A DNA stretch of 64,000 bases, from assembly GCA_020636645.1 (NCBI GenBank), contig JACJXO010000003.1, forward strand, positions 372,001 through 436,000. Reading direction: 5' to 3'. The position numbers were made by a program, and so were the translations under genes. Origin of the DNA: Chitinophagales bacterium. Lineage in GTDB: Bacteria; Bacteroidota; Bacteroidia; Chitinophagales; BACL12. Position 1 is the stretch's first letter, and every line of letters begins with the position of its first letter. Shown piece after piece: positions 7,900-16,460 of the stretch. Under the pieces are notes generated by a model. The model saw nothing but the letters and a program-made list of their open reading frames with translations, was not told where the DNA came from and searched no databases.

Positions 7900-9128
7900 T
7901 CCAGTTCGTATTCTTTGATCTTTCTGTATAATGTCCGTTCTGAGATACCCAGATCAAGCGCAGCATCACGTCTTTTTCCCTTATGCTTCTTTAGTGCCTT
8001 GATGATCAGTTCTTTCTCTTTATCGGCCAGCGACAGGTTTTCTTCAACCTGCTGCTCTATCGGATAGGTTGTTTTACTGCCTTGTTCAATAACGACAGGT
8101 GCCTGCTGGTTCTTATGTTCCATCGGGAGAAGGGCAGCAACAGGCCTTTCTTCCATCAAACCGGACACAGCGCCGGAATCTGTTTTCAGTTCATTGGCCT
8201 CTGCCATTGTAAGCACAAACTGTTTCAGATCATTGAGGTCTTTCTTCATATCATACAAGACCTTGTAGAAGATCTCTCTTTCTGTGAATGAAGCGCTGTG
8301 CTGCTCTGCTTCCTGTCTGAGCATGGGCAAACTAGTTCTTTGCACATCAGGCAGGAAAGCCCTCAGGTCACCTGCAGAAACAGTTTGCTGGCCAGAAAGC
8401 ACAGAAACCTGTTCTGCCACATTCTTCAGTTCACGAATATTACCAGGCCAGTTATAGGATGATAGGAGCTGAACCGCAGCGTCATCCAACTGGACGAGCG
8501 GTGTACGGTATTTTTCAGCAAAATCTGAACTGAACTTTCGGAAAAGGAGGTAGATATCATCATGCCGTTCACGCAGGGCAGGCACTCTTATTGGAACTGT
8601 ATTGAGCCTGTAGAACAGGTCTTCGCGGAACCTTCCTGTCTGAATGAGCTGATGAAGATCTACATTGGTGGCAGCCACAACACGCACATCGGTTTTCTGC
8701 ACTTTGGATGAGCCTACTCTGATGAACTCGCCGGTTTCCAGAACGCGAAGCAAGCGTGCCTGGGTACCCAGCGGCATCTCGCCGATCTCATCCAGAAAAA
8801 TGGTGCCTCCGTTCACAGTCTCGAAATAGCCTTTCCGGTCATCCACAGCATTGGTGAAAGACCCTTTCACGTGGCCGAACAATTCTGAATCAATGGTTCC
8901 TTCCGGTATAGCGCCGCAGTTGACCGCAATGAAAGGCCCGTGTTTTCTCGGGCTGTTCTGATGTATGACCTGGCTGAAGATCTCTTTCCCCACACCACTT
9001 TCGCCGGTAATGAGCACCGTCAGGTTGGTAGGTGCCACCCGGGCAGCTATACTGAGTGCATAGTTCAGACCCGGTGCATTTCCTATAATGCCAAAACGTT
9101 GTTTGATGCTTCTGATCTCGTCTGCCAT
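7896..9128 (-). CDS. Sigma-54-dependent AAA+ transcriptional activator without a receiver domain
   Basis: 410 residues. The AAA+ sigma-54 interaction domain starts almost at the N-terminus: Walker A GESGVGKE (42-49), Walker B GGTIFLDEIGE (108-118), and the Arg-rich sensor region FREDLFYRLN. A linker (about 250-360) leads to a Fis-type helix-turn-helix at the C-terminus (DAALDLGISERTLYRKIKEY). No receiver, GAF or PAS domain precedes the ATPase, so control must come from elsewhere or from expression level. The sigma-54-contacting loop that is normally GAFTGA reads GSFTNA here (89-94). It is the second gene of the miaB operon, six bases after miaB. The family is clear; its target promoters cannot be told. 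Confidence 0.93.
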   Translation of the reverse strand: MADEIRSIKQRFGIIGNAPGLNYALSIAARVAPTNLTVLITGESGVGKEIFSQVIHQNSPRKHGPFIAVNCGAIPEGTIDSELFGHVKGSFTNAVDDRKGYFETVNGGTIFLDEIGEMPLGTQARLLRVLETGEFIRVGSSKVQKTDVRVVAATNVDLHQLIQTGRFREDLFYRLNTVPIRVPALRERHDDIYLLFRKFSSDFAEKYRTPLVQLDDAAVQLLSSYNWPGNIRELKNVAEQVSVLSGQQTVSAGDLRAFLPDVQRTSLPMLRQEAEQHSASFTEREIFYKVLYDMKKDLNDLKQFVLTMAEANELKTDSGAVSGLMEERPVAALLPMEHKNQQAPVVIEQGSKTTYPIEQQVEENLSLADKEKELIIKALKKHKGKRRDAALDLGISERTLYRKIKEYELE

Positions 9129-9134
9129 GAGGCG

Positions 9135-10586
9135 TTATTTGACCGCTGCCACTACCGGTTCGGTCATATGGCCGATGAGGGTGGCCGAAGTGGCATCAGT
9201 GATCTTTACAAATACATAATCTCCTGCGGCGGCGTTCTCCTTTGGAAACACTACCATCTTATTCTGGTCGGTACGACCGCACATATCCTCTGCTGATCTT
9301 CTGGAGGTCTTTTCTACAAGCACTTTAAATGTCTTACCTATATCTTGTTTATAGCGGTTTGCAGAATGGATGTTCTGCAATGCGATGATCTCGTTGAGTC
9401 TTCTTTTTTTGACGTCTTCAGGTACATCATCCGGATACTTTCGGGCGGCCAGCGTGCCAGGTCTTTCACTGTAAAAAAACATATAAGACATATCGAACTG
9501 CACCTGTTCCATGAGGCTCAGGGTATCCTGATGCTCCTCTTCAGTTTCTGAGCAGAAACCCGCTATGATGTCTGTACTAAGCCCGCAGTCAGGAACGATA
9601 CGACGAATGGCATCGATCCTTTCCATGTACCAGTCGCGGTCATAGGTACGGTTCATTTTTTCCAGGATGCGGGAGTTGCCTGATTGCACCGGCAGATGGA
9701 TGTAGTTGCAGATGTTCTCATATGCGGCCATGGTATGCAGTACCTCATCTGTGATATCCTTAGGATGAGAGGTACTGAAGCGTACCCGCAGCAACGGACT
9801 GACTTCTGCCACCAGCTTCAGCAGGTCAGCAAAATGATACCAGTTGTCTGTTTCCGGGTGCTGCCACTTGTAACTATCCACATTCTGGCCCAGCAGCGTC
9901 ACCTCGCGGTAGCCTCGGTTGAAGAGGTCTTGAGCTTCAGCTACTATGGTGAAGGCATTGCGGCTTCTCTCCCGTCCGCGGGTAAAGGGTACCACACAAA
10001 AAGAGCACATATTATCACAACCCCGCATAATGGAGATGAACCCGGTAACCCCATTGGCATCGAGTCTGAGAGGTGCAATATCAGAATAGGTCTCTTCTCT
10101 GGAGAGCAGCACATTCACTGCTTTCTGTCCGCTGTCAGCACTGGCCACCAGTTGTGGCAGGTCACGGTAAGCATCCGGGCCACAGACAATATCCACCAAC
10201 TGCTCTTCCTCCAGCAAACGTGCTTTCAGTCGTTCTGCCATGCAGCCCAGCATTCCGATGAGGGCTTCCGGTTTTTGCTTTTTGACCGTGCGCAGCTCCT
10301 GCAGGCGATTTCGTACCCTTTGCTCCGCATTATCGCGGATGGCACAGGTATTCAGCAGGATCAGATCGGCTTCCTGGAACTGACGTGTCAGGCCAAAACC
10401 GTGCTGGTGGAGGATGGAAGCCACGATCTCGCTGTCACTAAAGTTCATCTGGCAACCATAACTTTCCAGGTAGAACAGACGGCCGGCAGCTGCCTGTTCC
10501 ATCTCCTCCCTGGTCAACACCTCACCTTGTCGGTCATCCGGCAGAAGAGATTCCTGCTGGTCAAGTGTTGGATTCTGATCATACAT
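9135..10586 (-). CDS. miaB: MiaB, tRNA-2-methylthio-N6-dimethylallyladenosine synthase
   Basis: 483 residues, a radical-SAM methylthiotransferase. The N-terminal UPF0004 domain holds its cluster cysteines in [16 protein letters not shown] and [11 protein letters not shown]. The radical-SAM motif is [17 protein letters not shown] (CxxxCxxC), and a TRAM domain ends the protein (about 420-475). MiaB adds the methylthio group at A37 of tRNAs reading UNN codons. It heads the operon continuing to secG. Its -7 element TAAATTTG ends four bases before the ATG, so a leaderless mRNA is likely. Confidence 0.97.
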   Translation of the reverse strand: MYDQNPTLDQQESLLPDDRQGEVLTREEMEQAAAGRLFYLESYGCQMNFSDSEIVASILHQHGFGLTRQFQEADLILLNTCAIRDNAEQRVRNRLQELRTVKKQKPEALIGMLGCMAERLKARLLEEEQLVDIVCGPDAYRDLPQLVASADSGQKAVNVLLSREETYSDIAPLRLDANGVTGFISIMRGCDNMCSFCVVPFTRGRERSRNAFTIVAEAQDLFNRGYREVTLLGQNVDSYKWQHPETDNWYHFADLLKLVAEVSPLLRVRFSTSHPKDITDEVLHTMAAYENICNYIHLPVQSGNSRILEKMNRTYDRDWYMERIDAIRRIVPDCGLSTDIIAGFCSETEEEHQDTLSLMEQVQFDMSYMFFYSERPGTLAARKYPDDVPEDVKKRRLNEIIALQNIHSANRYKQDIGKTFKVLVEKTSRRSAEDMCGRTDQNKMVVFPKENAAAGDYVFVKITDATSATLIGHMTEPVVAAVK

Positions 10587-10590
10587 GGTG

Positions 10591-10598
10591 CAAATTTA
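10591..10598 (-). promoter_or_regulatory. -7 promoter element for miaB, leaderless spacing
   Basis: The minus strand reads TAAATTTG, then CACC, then the miaB ATG. A TTGACAG sequence 14 bases further upstream is half of the dyad at 10609-10623. Confidence 0.65.
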
Positions 10599-10608
10599 CA
10601 AAGAATGA

Positions 10609-10623
10609 CTGTCAATTTGACAG
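10609..10623. promoter_or_regulatory. Perfect dyad CTGTCAA-T-TTGACAG between divergent promoters
   Basis: A 7+1+7 palindrome centred between the miaB -7 box (minus) and the TATCTTTA box of the divergent gene (plus). Each arm reads TTGACAG in the direction of its own promoter, 14 or 15 bases from the -7 element. It can be read as two back-to-back -33 elements or as an operator. Confidence 0.5.
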
Positions 10624-10634
10624 CAAAACACCAG

Positions 10635-10642
10635 TATCTTTA
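10635..10642 (+). promoter_or_regulatory. -7 promoter element for the membrane glycosyltransferase-like gene
   Basis: TATCTTTA (one change from TAnnTTTG), with TTGACAG 15 bases upstream and the chosen ATG at 10652 nine bases downstream. Confidence 0.45.
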
Positions 10643-10651
10643 CCCTGCAAC

Positions 10652-12088
10652 ATGGATACCCGCAACGATCAGAATTATTTACACATTTCTTGGCTGATCC
10701 TGTTTTCAGGTTCCGTTTTGTTAACCCTGCTCCATTTGCACCTGCCGCTGTTCTCAGACCAGGAAACCATCATCGGTTTTCCGGCTATCTATTTCTATGA
10801 GCACCCTGGCAGCGGCATGCTACTTCCGGTCACTCAAGATACAGGACACCCACCACTTATACCACTGTATTTCAGTTTATTATACAGATTATTTACACCT
10901 TCTATTGAGTTATTGCACTGGGCCTCACTGCCCTTTCTGTTGCTGTCCGGATACTTGTTTCACAAGCTCTGCCAAAGGTGGCTTTCTGGTCCTGCTATGG
11001 TCTGGGCATCGTTGCTGTGGTTTGCCAATCCCACCTGGTTTACCCATATGGTATCAGTCAGCACCGAACTGTTTTTGGTAGCCTGCACACTTTTGGCACT
11101 TGAAGCCATACTTTCCGGAAAAAACCGGCTGCTGGCACTTGCCATTGCCGTACTGCTGCTTATCAGTTTGCGGGGGATGGTCATAGTGGCAACTGTCTGG
11201 ATCACTTATCTGTTACTGGAGAAACCGGGAAGCCTCCGGCAGTTTGTCAGGTTGACAGGCCCATTTCTGGTCGGCGTGCTGCCCTTCATTGCCTGGAATC
11301 TCTATCACTGGCAACATACCGGCTGGATGCTCAGCCACCCCGATTCACCATGGATAGAACACCGTGCCTTACTATCCGGGAAAGCACTGATCTGGTCATC
11401 CGGAATATTTGTTTTCAGGTTCATGGAGTTTGGCTTGTGCGTTATCTGCGGGATATTATTCCGCTACAGACGATGGTTCAAAGAAAACTGCAGGCCGATA
11501 TACTGGTGGACCACAACGGGAGTGGCCTTACTGGCACTTGCATCCATTCCGTTCAACAACCCGCTTACCAACAGGTATCTGCTTTTTATTACCGTGCCGC
11601 TGGTCATTCCGTTTGCAGCAATCCTGTCCACTTTGAACAGGCCGCTTATTTGGCTGGGCGTAACCTGTTTGCTGCTTGCATCAGCTCATTTTTATGTGTA
11701 TCCTGAAAAATGGAGTAAGCGGGTTGGATATGCCTATGATGCAACCATGGCTTACCGCCCGTACAGCATGCAGCTTCGTACCCAAATGGCACAGTATCTG
11801 GATGAAGACGCTGGTATTTCCGGATCGACTGTGATCTGGTCTGGCTTTCCGGAATACCACCCATTAAAATGGACAGATCCTGAAGCTACCCAACGTATCT
11901 ATCAGCACCAGATGGATACCCTGCATCCAGATCAGGCAGATCTCATCATCCTGTCTAACATCATGAATGAGGTTCCCTATTTCACAGCAAGTCGTATCAG
12001 GCAAACATGGACTCCTGTGGCCACTTTCAGAAAAGGGCTTATACAGCTGGAATGTTACCGTAACCCAAAGGCGGTTAAAAATGGTTAA
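10652..12088 (+). CDS. Polytopic membrane protein, GT39/ArnT-like glycosyltransferase fold
   Basis: 478 residues with about ten hydrophobic segments, beginning ISWLILFSGSVLLTLLHLHL. After the first helix, an acidic loop (FSDQETIIGFPAIYFYEHPG) precedes DTGHPPLIPLYFSLLYRLF, the arrangement of the dolichyl-phosphate-mannose mannosyltransferase (GT39/GT-C) superfamily. A later NNPLTNRYLLFITVPLVIPF matches the re-entrant Arg-Tyr region of such enzymes. The C-terminal 110 residues form a soluble tail. GT-C enzymes transfer sugars from lipid-linked donors on the outer face of the inner membrane; donor and acceptor are unknown here. The frame is open upstream to 10565, but the promoter element at 10635-10642 favours the ATG at 10652. 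Confidence 0.65.
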   Translation: MDTRNDQNYLHISWLILFSGSVLLTLLHLHLPLFSDQETIIGFPAIYFYEHPGSGMLLPVTQDTGHPPLIPLYFSLLYRLFTPSIELLHWASLPFLLLSGYLFHKLCQRWLSGPAMVWASLLWFANPTWFTHMVSVSTELFLVACTLLALEAILSGKNRLLALAIAVLLLISLRGMVIVATVWITYLLLEKPGSLRQFVRLTGPFLVGVLPFIAWNLYHWQHTGWMLSHPDSPWIEHRALLSGKALIWSSGIFVFRFMEFGLCVICGILFRYRRWFKENCRPIYWWTTTGVALLALASIPFNNPLTNRYLLFITVPLVIPFAAILSTLNRPLIWLGVTCLLLASAHFYVYPEKWSKRVGYAYDATMAYRPYSMQLRTQMAQYLDEDAGISGSTVIWSGFPEYHPLKWTDPEATQRIYQHQMDTLHPDQADLIILSNIMNEVPYFTASRIRQTWTPVATFRKGLIQLECYRNPKAVKNG

Positions 12089-12104
12089 TGCGGTCAAAAC
12101 TCCA

Positions 12105-12112
12105 TACTTTTG
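12105..12112 (+). promoter_or_regulatory. -7 promoter element for lepB
   Basis: TACTTTTG, a full consensus match, 37 bases before the lepB ATG. Confidence 0.5.
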
Positions 12113-12149
12113 ACGCCATTGCGCTGTTGATTAAGCAATCAAGAAAAAG

Positions 12150-13718
12150 ATGGAACCTGTACTACCCCTGGCTATGACACTTTACCTTATCGTGTCTGTA
12201 GTTTTGCTTTATGCCGGATTGTGGAAAATGTTTGAAAAGGCAGGACATGCCGGATGGAAGGCCATTGTTCCCTTTCTCAATGGATGGATATGTGTGAAAC
12301 TGATAGGCAAACCGGTTTGGTGGTTCCTACTGTTGTTCGTGCCCATCATCAATGCAGTCATGCTGTTCCTGATAGCCAGTGAGCTGGTTCGGGCCTATGG
12401 CAAAGACGGATTCTGGGCAGGTGTTGCAGGTATGATGTTTCCCCAGTTCTACTTTCCTTATCTCGGATTCAATAAAGAGGTCAGATATCTTGGAATTCCG
12501 GCTGAGGTGTATAAAGGTCAGCGGAAATCTATCGGCAGAGAGTGGGCAGATGCAATAGCATTTGCAGTAATAGCTGCCACTTTTGTGCGCACCTTCATCT
12601 TCGAAGCCTACACCATCCCCACTACCTCCATGGAAGGCGAACTGCTGGCTGGAGATTTTCTGTTCGTCAGCAAGGTCAATTACGGTCCGCGGTTTCCCAT
12701 CACACCCGTAGCTTTCCCGTTTGCACACCATACCATGCCTCTGGTTGGCGGAAAGGCCTATTCTGAGATCATACAGTTGCCTTATATGCGATTTCCCGGA
12801 CTTCAGCAGCTGAAGCGGAATGACATTGTCGTGTTCAATTTTCCGGAAGGTGATACCATCTTCAAACCCATAGCTGATCAGGATTACTATGACATGAAGC
12901 GGGCCAACCCGAATGGTTTTGTGCCCAGGCCTGATCAGATTGGCACCAGACCGCTTGACAAGAAAGAGAATTATATCAAACGCTGTGTGGGTGTTCCCGG
13001 AGATTCACTGTCCATCCTTAACGGAGTGTTATATGTGAATGGCGAAAAGGCTTTTAAAGGCGAACATCAGCAGAAATCTTACCGGATCATCTTTAAACCG
13101 AACCTGAATGTTCCGCAGGAGTTTCTGACCGATCAGGGCATCAACCTGATGGACTTTGAAGGAAGAAATTTATTCCAGGACAACCAGATCTATATGGTGG
13201 TGAACATGGATGACGCCACTGCCGCTAAGCTGGAGAAAAATCCTTCGGTAGAAAGAGTTGAGCCGATCTACAAGGGGAAAATGAAGACTCCTGACAATCC
13301 GGATTATATACCATTGCGGTATTACCCTCACGACCCTGAACTACAGTTAAATTCTATAGATGAATTCGGACCGATCTGGGTACCTGAGAAAGGAGTCACC
13401 GTTGAGATCAATGAAAAGAACTATCCGTTTTATCAGCGCATCATTGAGTTTTATGAACACAATAAGGTTACGCATGACAGCCAGGGGTATCCTTATATAG
13501 ACGGCAAGAAACTGACCTCCTATACATTCAAACAGAATTATTACTGGATGATGGGCGACAACCGGCATCGTTCTCTGGACAGTCGCTTCTGGGGGTTTGT
13601 TCCGGAAGACCACATTGTAGGTAAAGCCAGCATGGTATGGTGGAGCTGGGCTACTGAAGGAAGTATCTTCAGCAGATTTGGCACCATACGCTGGGATCGT
13701 TTCATGAAAATTCTTTAA
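12150..13718 (+). CDS. lepB: Signal peptidase I with N-terminal membrane domain and long insertion
   Basis: 522 residues. The first 105 residues form a DUF5684-like membrane domain with three or four hydrophobic helices. A further helix (about 133-153) leads into the S26 catalytic core: PTTSMEGEL with nucleophile Ser160, then ENYIKRCVGVPGDS with general base Lys277, and the box-E motif MGDNRHRSLDSR near 468. Between Lys277 and box E lies an insertion of about 150 residues, making the enzyme far longer than E. coli LepB (324), though long forms are usual in Bacteroidota. It cleaves signal peptides of exported proteins at the inner membrane. The small HMA lipoprotein gene follows after nine bases. 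Confidence 0.94.
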   Translation: MEPVLPLAMTLYLIVSVVLLYAGLWKMFEKAGHAGWKAIVPFLNGWICVKLIGKPVWWFLLLFVPIINAVMLFLIASELVRAYGKDGFWAGVAGMMFPQFYFPYLGFNKEVRYLGIPAEVYKGQRKSIGREWADAIAFAVIAATFVRTFIFEAYTIPTTSMEGELLAGDFLFVSKVNYGPRFPITPVAFPFAHHTMPLVGGKAYSEIIQLPYMRFPGLQQLKRNDIVVFNFPEGDTIFKPIADQDYYDMKRANPNGFVPRPDQIGTRPLDKKENYIKRCVGVPGDSLSILNGVLYVNGEKAFKGEHQQKSYRIIFKPNLNVPQEFLTDQGINLMDFEGRNLFQDNQIYMVVNMDDATAAKLEKNPSVERVEPIYKGKMKTPDNPDYIPLRYYPHDPELQLNSIDEFGPIWVPEKGVTVEINEKNYPFYQRIIEFYEHNKVTHDSQGYPYIDGKKLTSYTFKQNYYWMMGDNRHRSLDSRFWGFVPEDHIVGKASMVWWSWATEGSIFSRFGTIRWDRFMKIL

Positions 13719-13727
13719 TTTCTCTAC

Positions 13728-14069
13728 ATGAAGTATATCGTTTCTCTTGCCACGATCATTTTGAGTGCCTCTTTATGGAGTGCGTGCAGTGAAGCACATG
13801 CAGAAAAGACCGTCAGCTTTAAGGTTTACGGAAATTGTGGGATGTGTGAGAAGACCATTGAAGGTTCACTGGACCAGGAAGGCATCTATTCTGCCAGCTG
13901 GGACAAAGACACCAAAATGGTAGAGATAGCATTTGACAGCTCCAGATACCGGATGGAAGATCTGCATCATCTTATAGCGGGATCCGGATATGACACCGAC
14001 CTGGAAAAAGCTCCGGATGCTGCCTACGAATCTTTGCATGAGTGCTGCCAATACGAAAGGCCGTTGTAA
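13728..14069 (+). CDS. Exported heavy-metal-associated (HMA) domain protein
   Basis: 113 residues. An N-terminal hydrophobic segment ends in LWSACSEAHA, which may be a lipobox (Cys20). The rest is one HMA ferredoxin-like fold: KVYGNCGMCEKTIEGSL carries the metal-binding CxxC, as in MerP and CopZ. A second Cys pair (HECCQYE) closes the protein. It may bind Cu or other soft metal ions in the periplasm. It lies just downstream of lepB and near a CDF metal exporter at 14455, which makes metal handling plausible. It converges with the small lipoprotein gene on the other strand. Confidence 0.82.
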   Translation: MKYIVSLATIILSASLWSACSEAHAEKTVSFKVYGNCGMCEKTIEGSLDQEGIYSASWDKDTKMVEIAFDSSRYRMEDLHHLIAGSGYDTDLEKAPDAAYESLHECCQYERPL

Positions 14070-14071
14070 GA

Positions 14072-14407
14072 TCACCTTTTGCCTGCCAGAATCAGCAACA
14101 TGGCGTTGACCACGGTGTTGACCTCAGGACATTCTTCATTGACGCGGTCAGCCACACTGTAAACAAAGGCAGTATCTTCAACATAGGGCGCAAACCTTAC
14201 TTTTTGATCTTCCAGACATGCCCTGAGATCTCTTTCAATGACCGCACCCTGATTCAGCGTGGACGGATCTGATTTCAGGTGTGCCTCCCACTGAACAACA
14301 GGCTGTGCACAGTCGCACATAACAGAAGCCAGCACTTTTTCATCCCGGGTTCGCTTGCATGCCATCAAACTGAACATGCAGAGCAGGAGAAGTATCCAAC
14401 GGTTCAT
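14072..14407 (-). CDS. Small Cys-containing lipoprotein, unknown function
   Basis: 111 residues starting MNRWILLLLCMFSLMACKRT, a short lipoprotein signal with lipobox LMAC. The mature part contains MCDCAQP, LRACLED and EECPE, so it has four further cysteines, but no family that I recognise. The start at 14407 is preferred over a longer open frame because a TATCTTTG element ends exactly four bases upstream. It is divergent from the CDF exporter (47 bases apart) and convergent with the HMA protein. A metal-linked role is only a guess from context. Confidence 0.65.
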   Translation of the reverse strand: MNRWILLLLCMFSLMACKRTRDEKVLASVMCDCAQPVVQWEAHLKSDPSTLNQGAVIERDLRACLEDQKVRFAPYVEDTAFVYSVADRVNEECPEVNTVVNAMLLILAGKR

Positions 14408-14411
14408 AGAA

Positions 14412-14419
14412 CAAAGATA
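14412..14419 (-). promoter_or_regulatory. -7 promoter element for the small lipoprotein, leaderless spacing
   Basis: The minus strand reads TATCTTTG, then TTCT, then the ATG at 14407. Confidence 0.6.
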
Positions 14420-14442
14420 CTGCCCGAATCCGGTGTAAGCGA

Positions 14443-14450
14443 TACCTTTA
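14443..14450 (+). promoter_or_regulatory. -7 promoter element for the CDF exporter, leaderless spacing
   Basis: TACCTTTA, then TTTG, then the ATG at 14455. It faces the promoter of the divergent lipoprotein gene. Confidence 0.55.
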
Positions 14451-14454
14451 TTTG

Positions 14455-15336
14455 ATGGTAAAAGAAGCCAGCCGGCATACCGCACTTAAGACCGCCTTAT
14501 GGAGTGTTGGCCTGAACACTGTTTTTGCCGTGGTGAAGGCGTTTGCCGGTATTTCCGGACACTCTTTTGCGCTGGTGGCTGATGCCATTGAATCATCAAC
14601 CGACATTCTGGCCTCACTGCTGGTCTATGCAGGACTCAGGTATGCCACAAGACCGGCAGACAGCAATCACCCCTACGGACATGGTAAGGCTGAACCGCTC
14701 ATCACCTTTTTAGTGGTCGGGTTTCTGGTAGCTTCGGCCTTATTCATTGCACATCAGAGCTGGACAAATATTCAGCAACCCCACGAGATGCCCAAAGCTT
14801 TCACACTACCTGTCCTGCTGGTGATCATAGTGGTGAAGGAAGCCGCCTACCGGATGGTTCACAGGCGAAGCAGGCAAACCGGCAGTTCATCATTGCTTGC
14901 CGATGCCTGGCATCATCGCAGCGATGCGATCACTTCACTTCTTGCCTTCACAGGTATTTCGCTTGCCCTGCTGCTTGGCCCCGGGTATGAAGAGGCCGAT
15001 GACTGGGCTGCACTTGCAGCATCCGGGTTTATTATGTTCAATGCCTATCTGATATTTCGTCCGGCGTTGGGCGAGATCATGGATGAACATCAATATGATG
15101 AGCTGCTGAATAATATCAGAAAAACCGCTGCACAGGTAACCGGTGTAAAAGGAACTGAAAAATGTTATATCCGTAAAACAGGCATGTCTTTTCATGTGGA
15201 TCTGCATATGCAGGTTGACGCACAGATCACTGTGGAAGAAGGTCATGCCATTGCACACAAACTGAAAGATACCCTGATGCGTCAGTTTCCTGATATTGCA
15301 GATATTCTGATACACGTAGAACCTTTCCCCCAGTAG
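14455..15336 (+). CDS. Cation diffusion facilitator (CDF) metal exporter
   Basis: 293 residues. Membrane helices cover about residues 10-200, with the metal site residues in SFALVADAIESSTD (second helix) and LLADAWHHRSDAITS (fifth helix), each providing the paired HD/DD ligands of CDF proteins. HPYGHGKAEPLIT is the conserved cytoplasmic motif. The C-terminal ferredoxin-like cytoplasmic domain (about 210-293) contains FHVDLHMQVD and ADILIHVEPF. The transporters exchange Zn, Fe, Co or Mn for protons at the inner membrane; the metal here is not certain. I chose the ATG at 14455 over the TTG three bases upstream because of promoter spacing. Confidence 0.93.
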   Translation: MVKEASRHTALKTALWSVGLNTVFAVVKAFAGISGHSFALVADAIESSTDILASLLVYAGLRYATRPADSNHPYGHGKAEPLITFLVVGFLVASALFIAHQSWTNIQQPHEMPKAFTLPVLLVIIVVKEAAYRMVHRRSRQTGSSSLLADAWHHRSDAITSLLAFTGISLALLLGPGYEEADDWAALAASGFIMFNAYLIFRPALGEIMDEHQYDELLNNIRKTAAQVTGVKGTEKCYIRKTGMSFHVDLHMQVDAQITVEEGHAIAHKLKDTLMRQFPDIADILIHVEPFPQ

Positions 15337-15345
15337 AATACTTTT

Positions 15346-15353
15346 TACATTTA
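15346..15353 (+). promoter_or_regulatory. -7 promoter element for rlmH, leaderless spacing
   Basis: TACATTTA, then CAGG, then the rlmH ATG. Confidence 0.5.
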
Positions 15354-15357
15354 CAGG

Positions 15358-15828
15358 ATGAAGATATCGCTGCTGGCCATGCAGAAGACCACAGGCAAAC
15401 AGTTGCCGGTGCTTATTGCAGATTATTCCGGCAGGGCATCTCGGTACTTCCCGTTTACCTACAGGGAGCTCCCTGTCAAATTTCCGGCAAGCGTTCCATC
15501 ACAGGTGATCTGTTCCAAAGAAGGTGAGATCCTGCTTGGGCAACTCGACACATCAGATCAGCTGTGGCTGCTGGACGAACGCGGCGACCGTTTGACTTCA
15601 GCATCTTTTGCAGATTTTCTTGTATCCAGACAGCAGGAGAATGTCAAACACCTGGTTTTTGCCATTGGAGGCGCCTACGGATTCTCTCCGGAAGTGCGCA
15701 ACCGGAGCAAAGGGAGTATCAGGTTAAGTGACATGACCTTCACGCACCAGATGGTAAGACTGTTCTTTGTGGAACAATTGTATCGGGCAGGTACCATTAT
15801 CAGAAACGAACCATATCACCACAGCTGA
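15358..15828 (+). CDS. rlmH: RlmH, 23S rRNA (pseudouridine-1915-N3)-methyltransferase
   Basis: 156 residues, the usual length. The SPOUT-class knot motifs are LLDERGDRLTS, FAIGGAYGFSPEVR and the C-terminal FVEQLYRAGTI...YHH that builds the active site across the dimer. RlmH methylates pseudouridine 1915 in helix 69 of 23S rRNA on assembled 70S ribosomes. The stop overlaps the start of the rhomboid gene by one base. Together with the threonine aldolase gene they form a tightly packed unit. Confidence 0.96.
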   Translation: MKISLLAMQKTTGKQLPVLIADYSGRASRYFPFTYRELPVKFPASVPSQVICSKEGEILLGQLDTSDQLWLLDERGDRLTSASFADFLVSRQQENVKHLVFAIGGAYGFSPEVRNRSKGSIRLSDMTFTHQMVRLFFVEQLYRAGTIIRNEPYHHS

Positions 15829-16460
15829 TGTCCATAAGTCTGACCATCATCATCATTGCCCTAACGGTCATCACTTCGATGATGGCTTTCAACAACCCGG
15901 TCATGAAGGGATCGGCATTATTCTATCCGCATGCCATCTCTGCACGTGGAGAATGGTACAGGTTCCTGACCAGTGGTTTCATTCATGCTGACTGGATGCA
16001 CCTGCTGGTCAATATGTACGTGTTGTACATTTTCGGCGATATCCTGGAACATTATCTGTTACCCTTATACTTTCACCAGAAGACCCGGCTGGTCTATCTG
16101 GCCATCTATCTGGGAGGGATGATCGTCTCAGACATCCCCTCCTATTTCAAACACCGTCACGACAGTCTGTACCGCGCACTTGGTGCCTCAGGAGCGGTAT
16201 CCTCTATTGTTTTTGCAGGTATTCTGATCAATCCGTGGCAGGGAGGAATAGGCCTGCTGTTCTTACCGGGAATCACATTACCTCCGGTAGTTTTTGGTGG
16301 TCTGTATCTCTTGTACTCAGCTATTATGGCTCGCAGACAGTCCGATAACGTGAATCATGATGCCCATTTTTACGGTGCCCTTTTCGGCCTGATCCTACCC
16401 GGTATTTTACAACCTGAAATATTCACCAGTTTCTTTTACCAGATCATGAACAGACTATGA
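15828..16460 (+). CDS. Rhomboid-family intramembrane serine protease
   Basis: 210 residues with six hydrophobic helices. FIHADWMHLLVNMYVLYIFG is the L1 loop and second-helix signature (HxxxHLxxNM). The catalytic Ser is in ALGASGAVSSI, and the catalytic His in HDAHFYGALFGLILP. Rhomboids cleave transmembrane substrates inside the inner membrane; the substrate is unknown. It overlaps rlmH by one base and the threonine aldolase gene by four. Confidence 0.93.
   Translation: MSISLTIIIIALTVITSMMAFNNPVMKGSALFYPHAISARGEWYRFLTSGFIHADWMHLLVNMYVLYIFGDILEHYLLPLYFHQKTRLVYLAIYLGGMIVSDIPSYFKHRHDSLYRALGASGAVSSIVFAGILINPWQGGIGLLFLPGITLPPVVFGGLYLLYSAIMARRQSDNVNHDAHFYGALFGLILPGILQPEIFTSFFYQIMNRL

Noticed and set aside
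9684..10697. A 337-residue open frame on the plus strand over miaB
   Set aside because: It is antisense to miaB, has no family features and its composition (many Cys, His and Gln) is that of a shadow frame.
11133..11150. TGGCAC followed by TTGC, a possible sigma-54 promoter
   Set aside because: It lies inside the membrane glycosyltransferase-like gene and the spacing is one base too long for the -24/-12 consensus.
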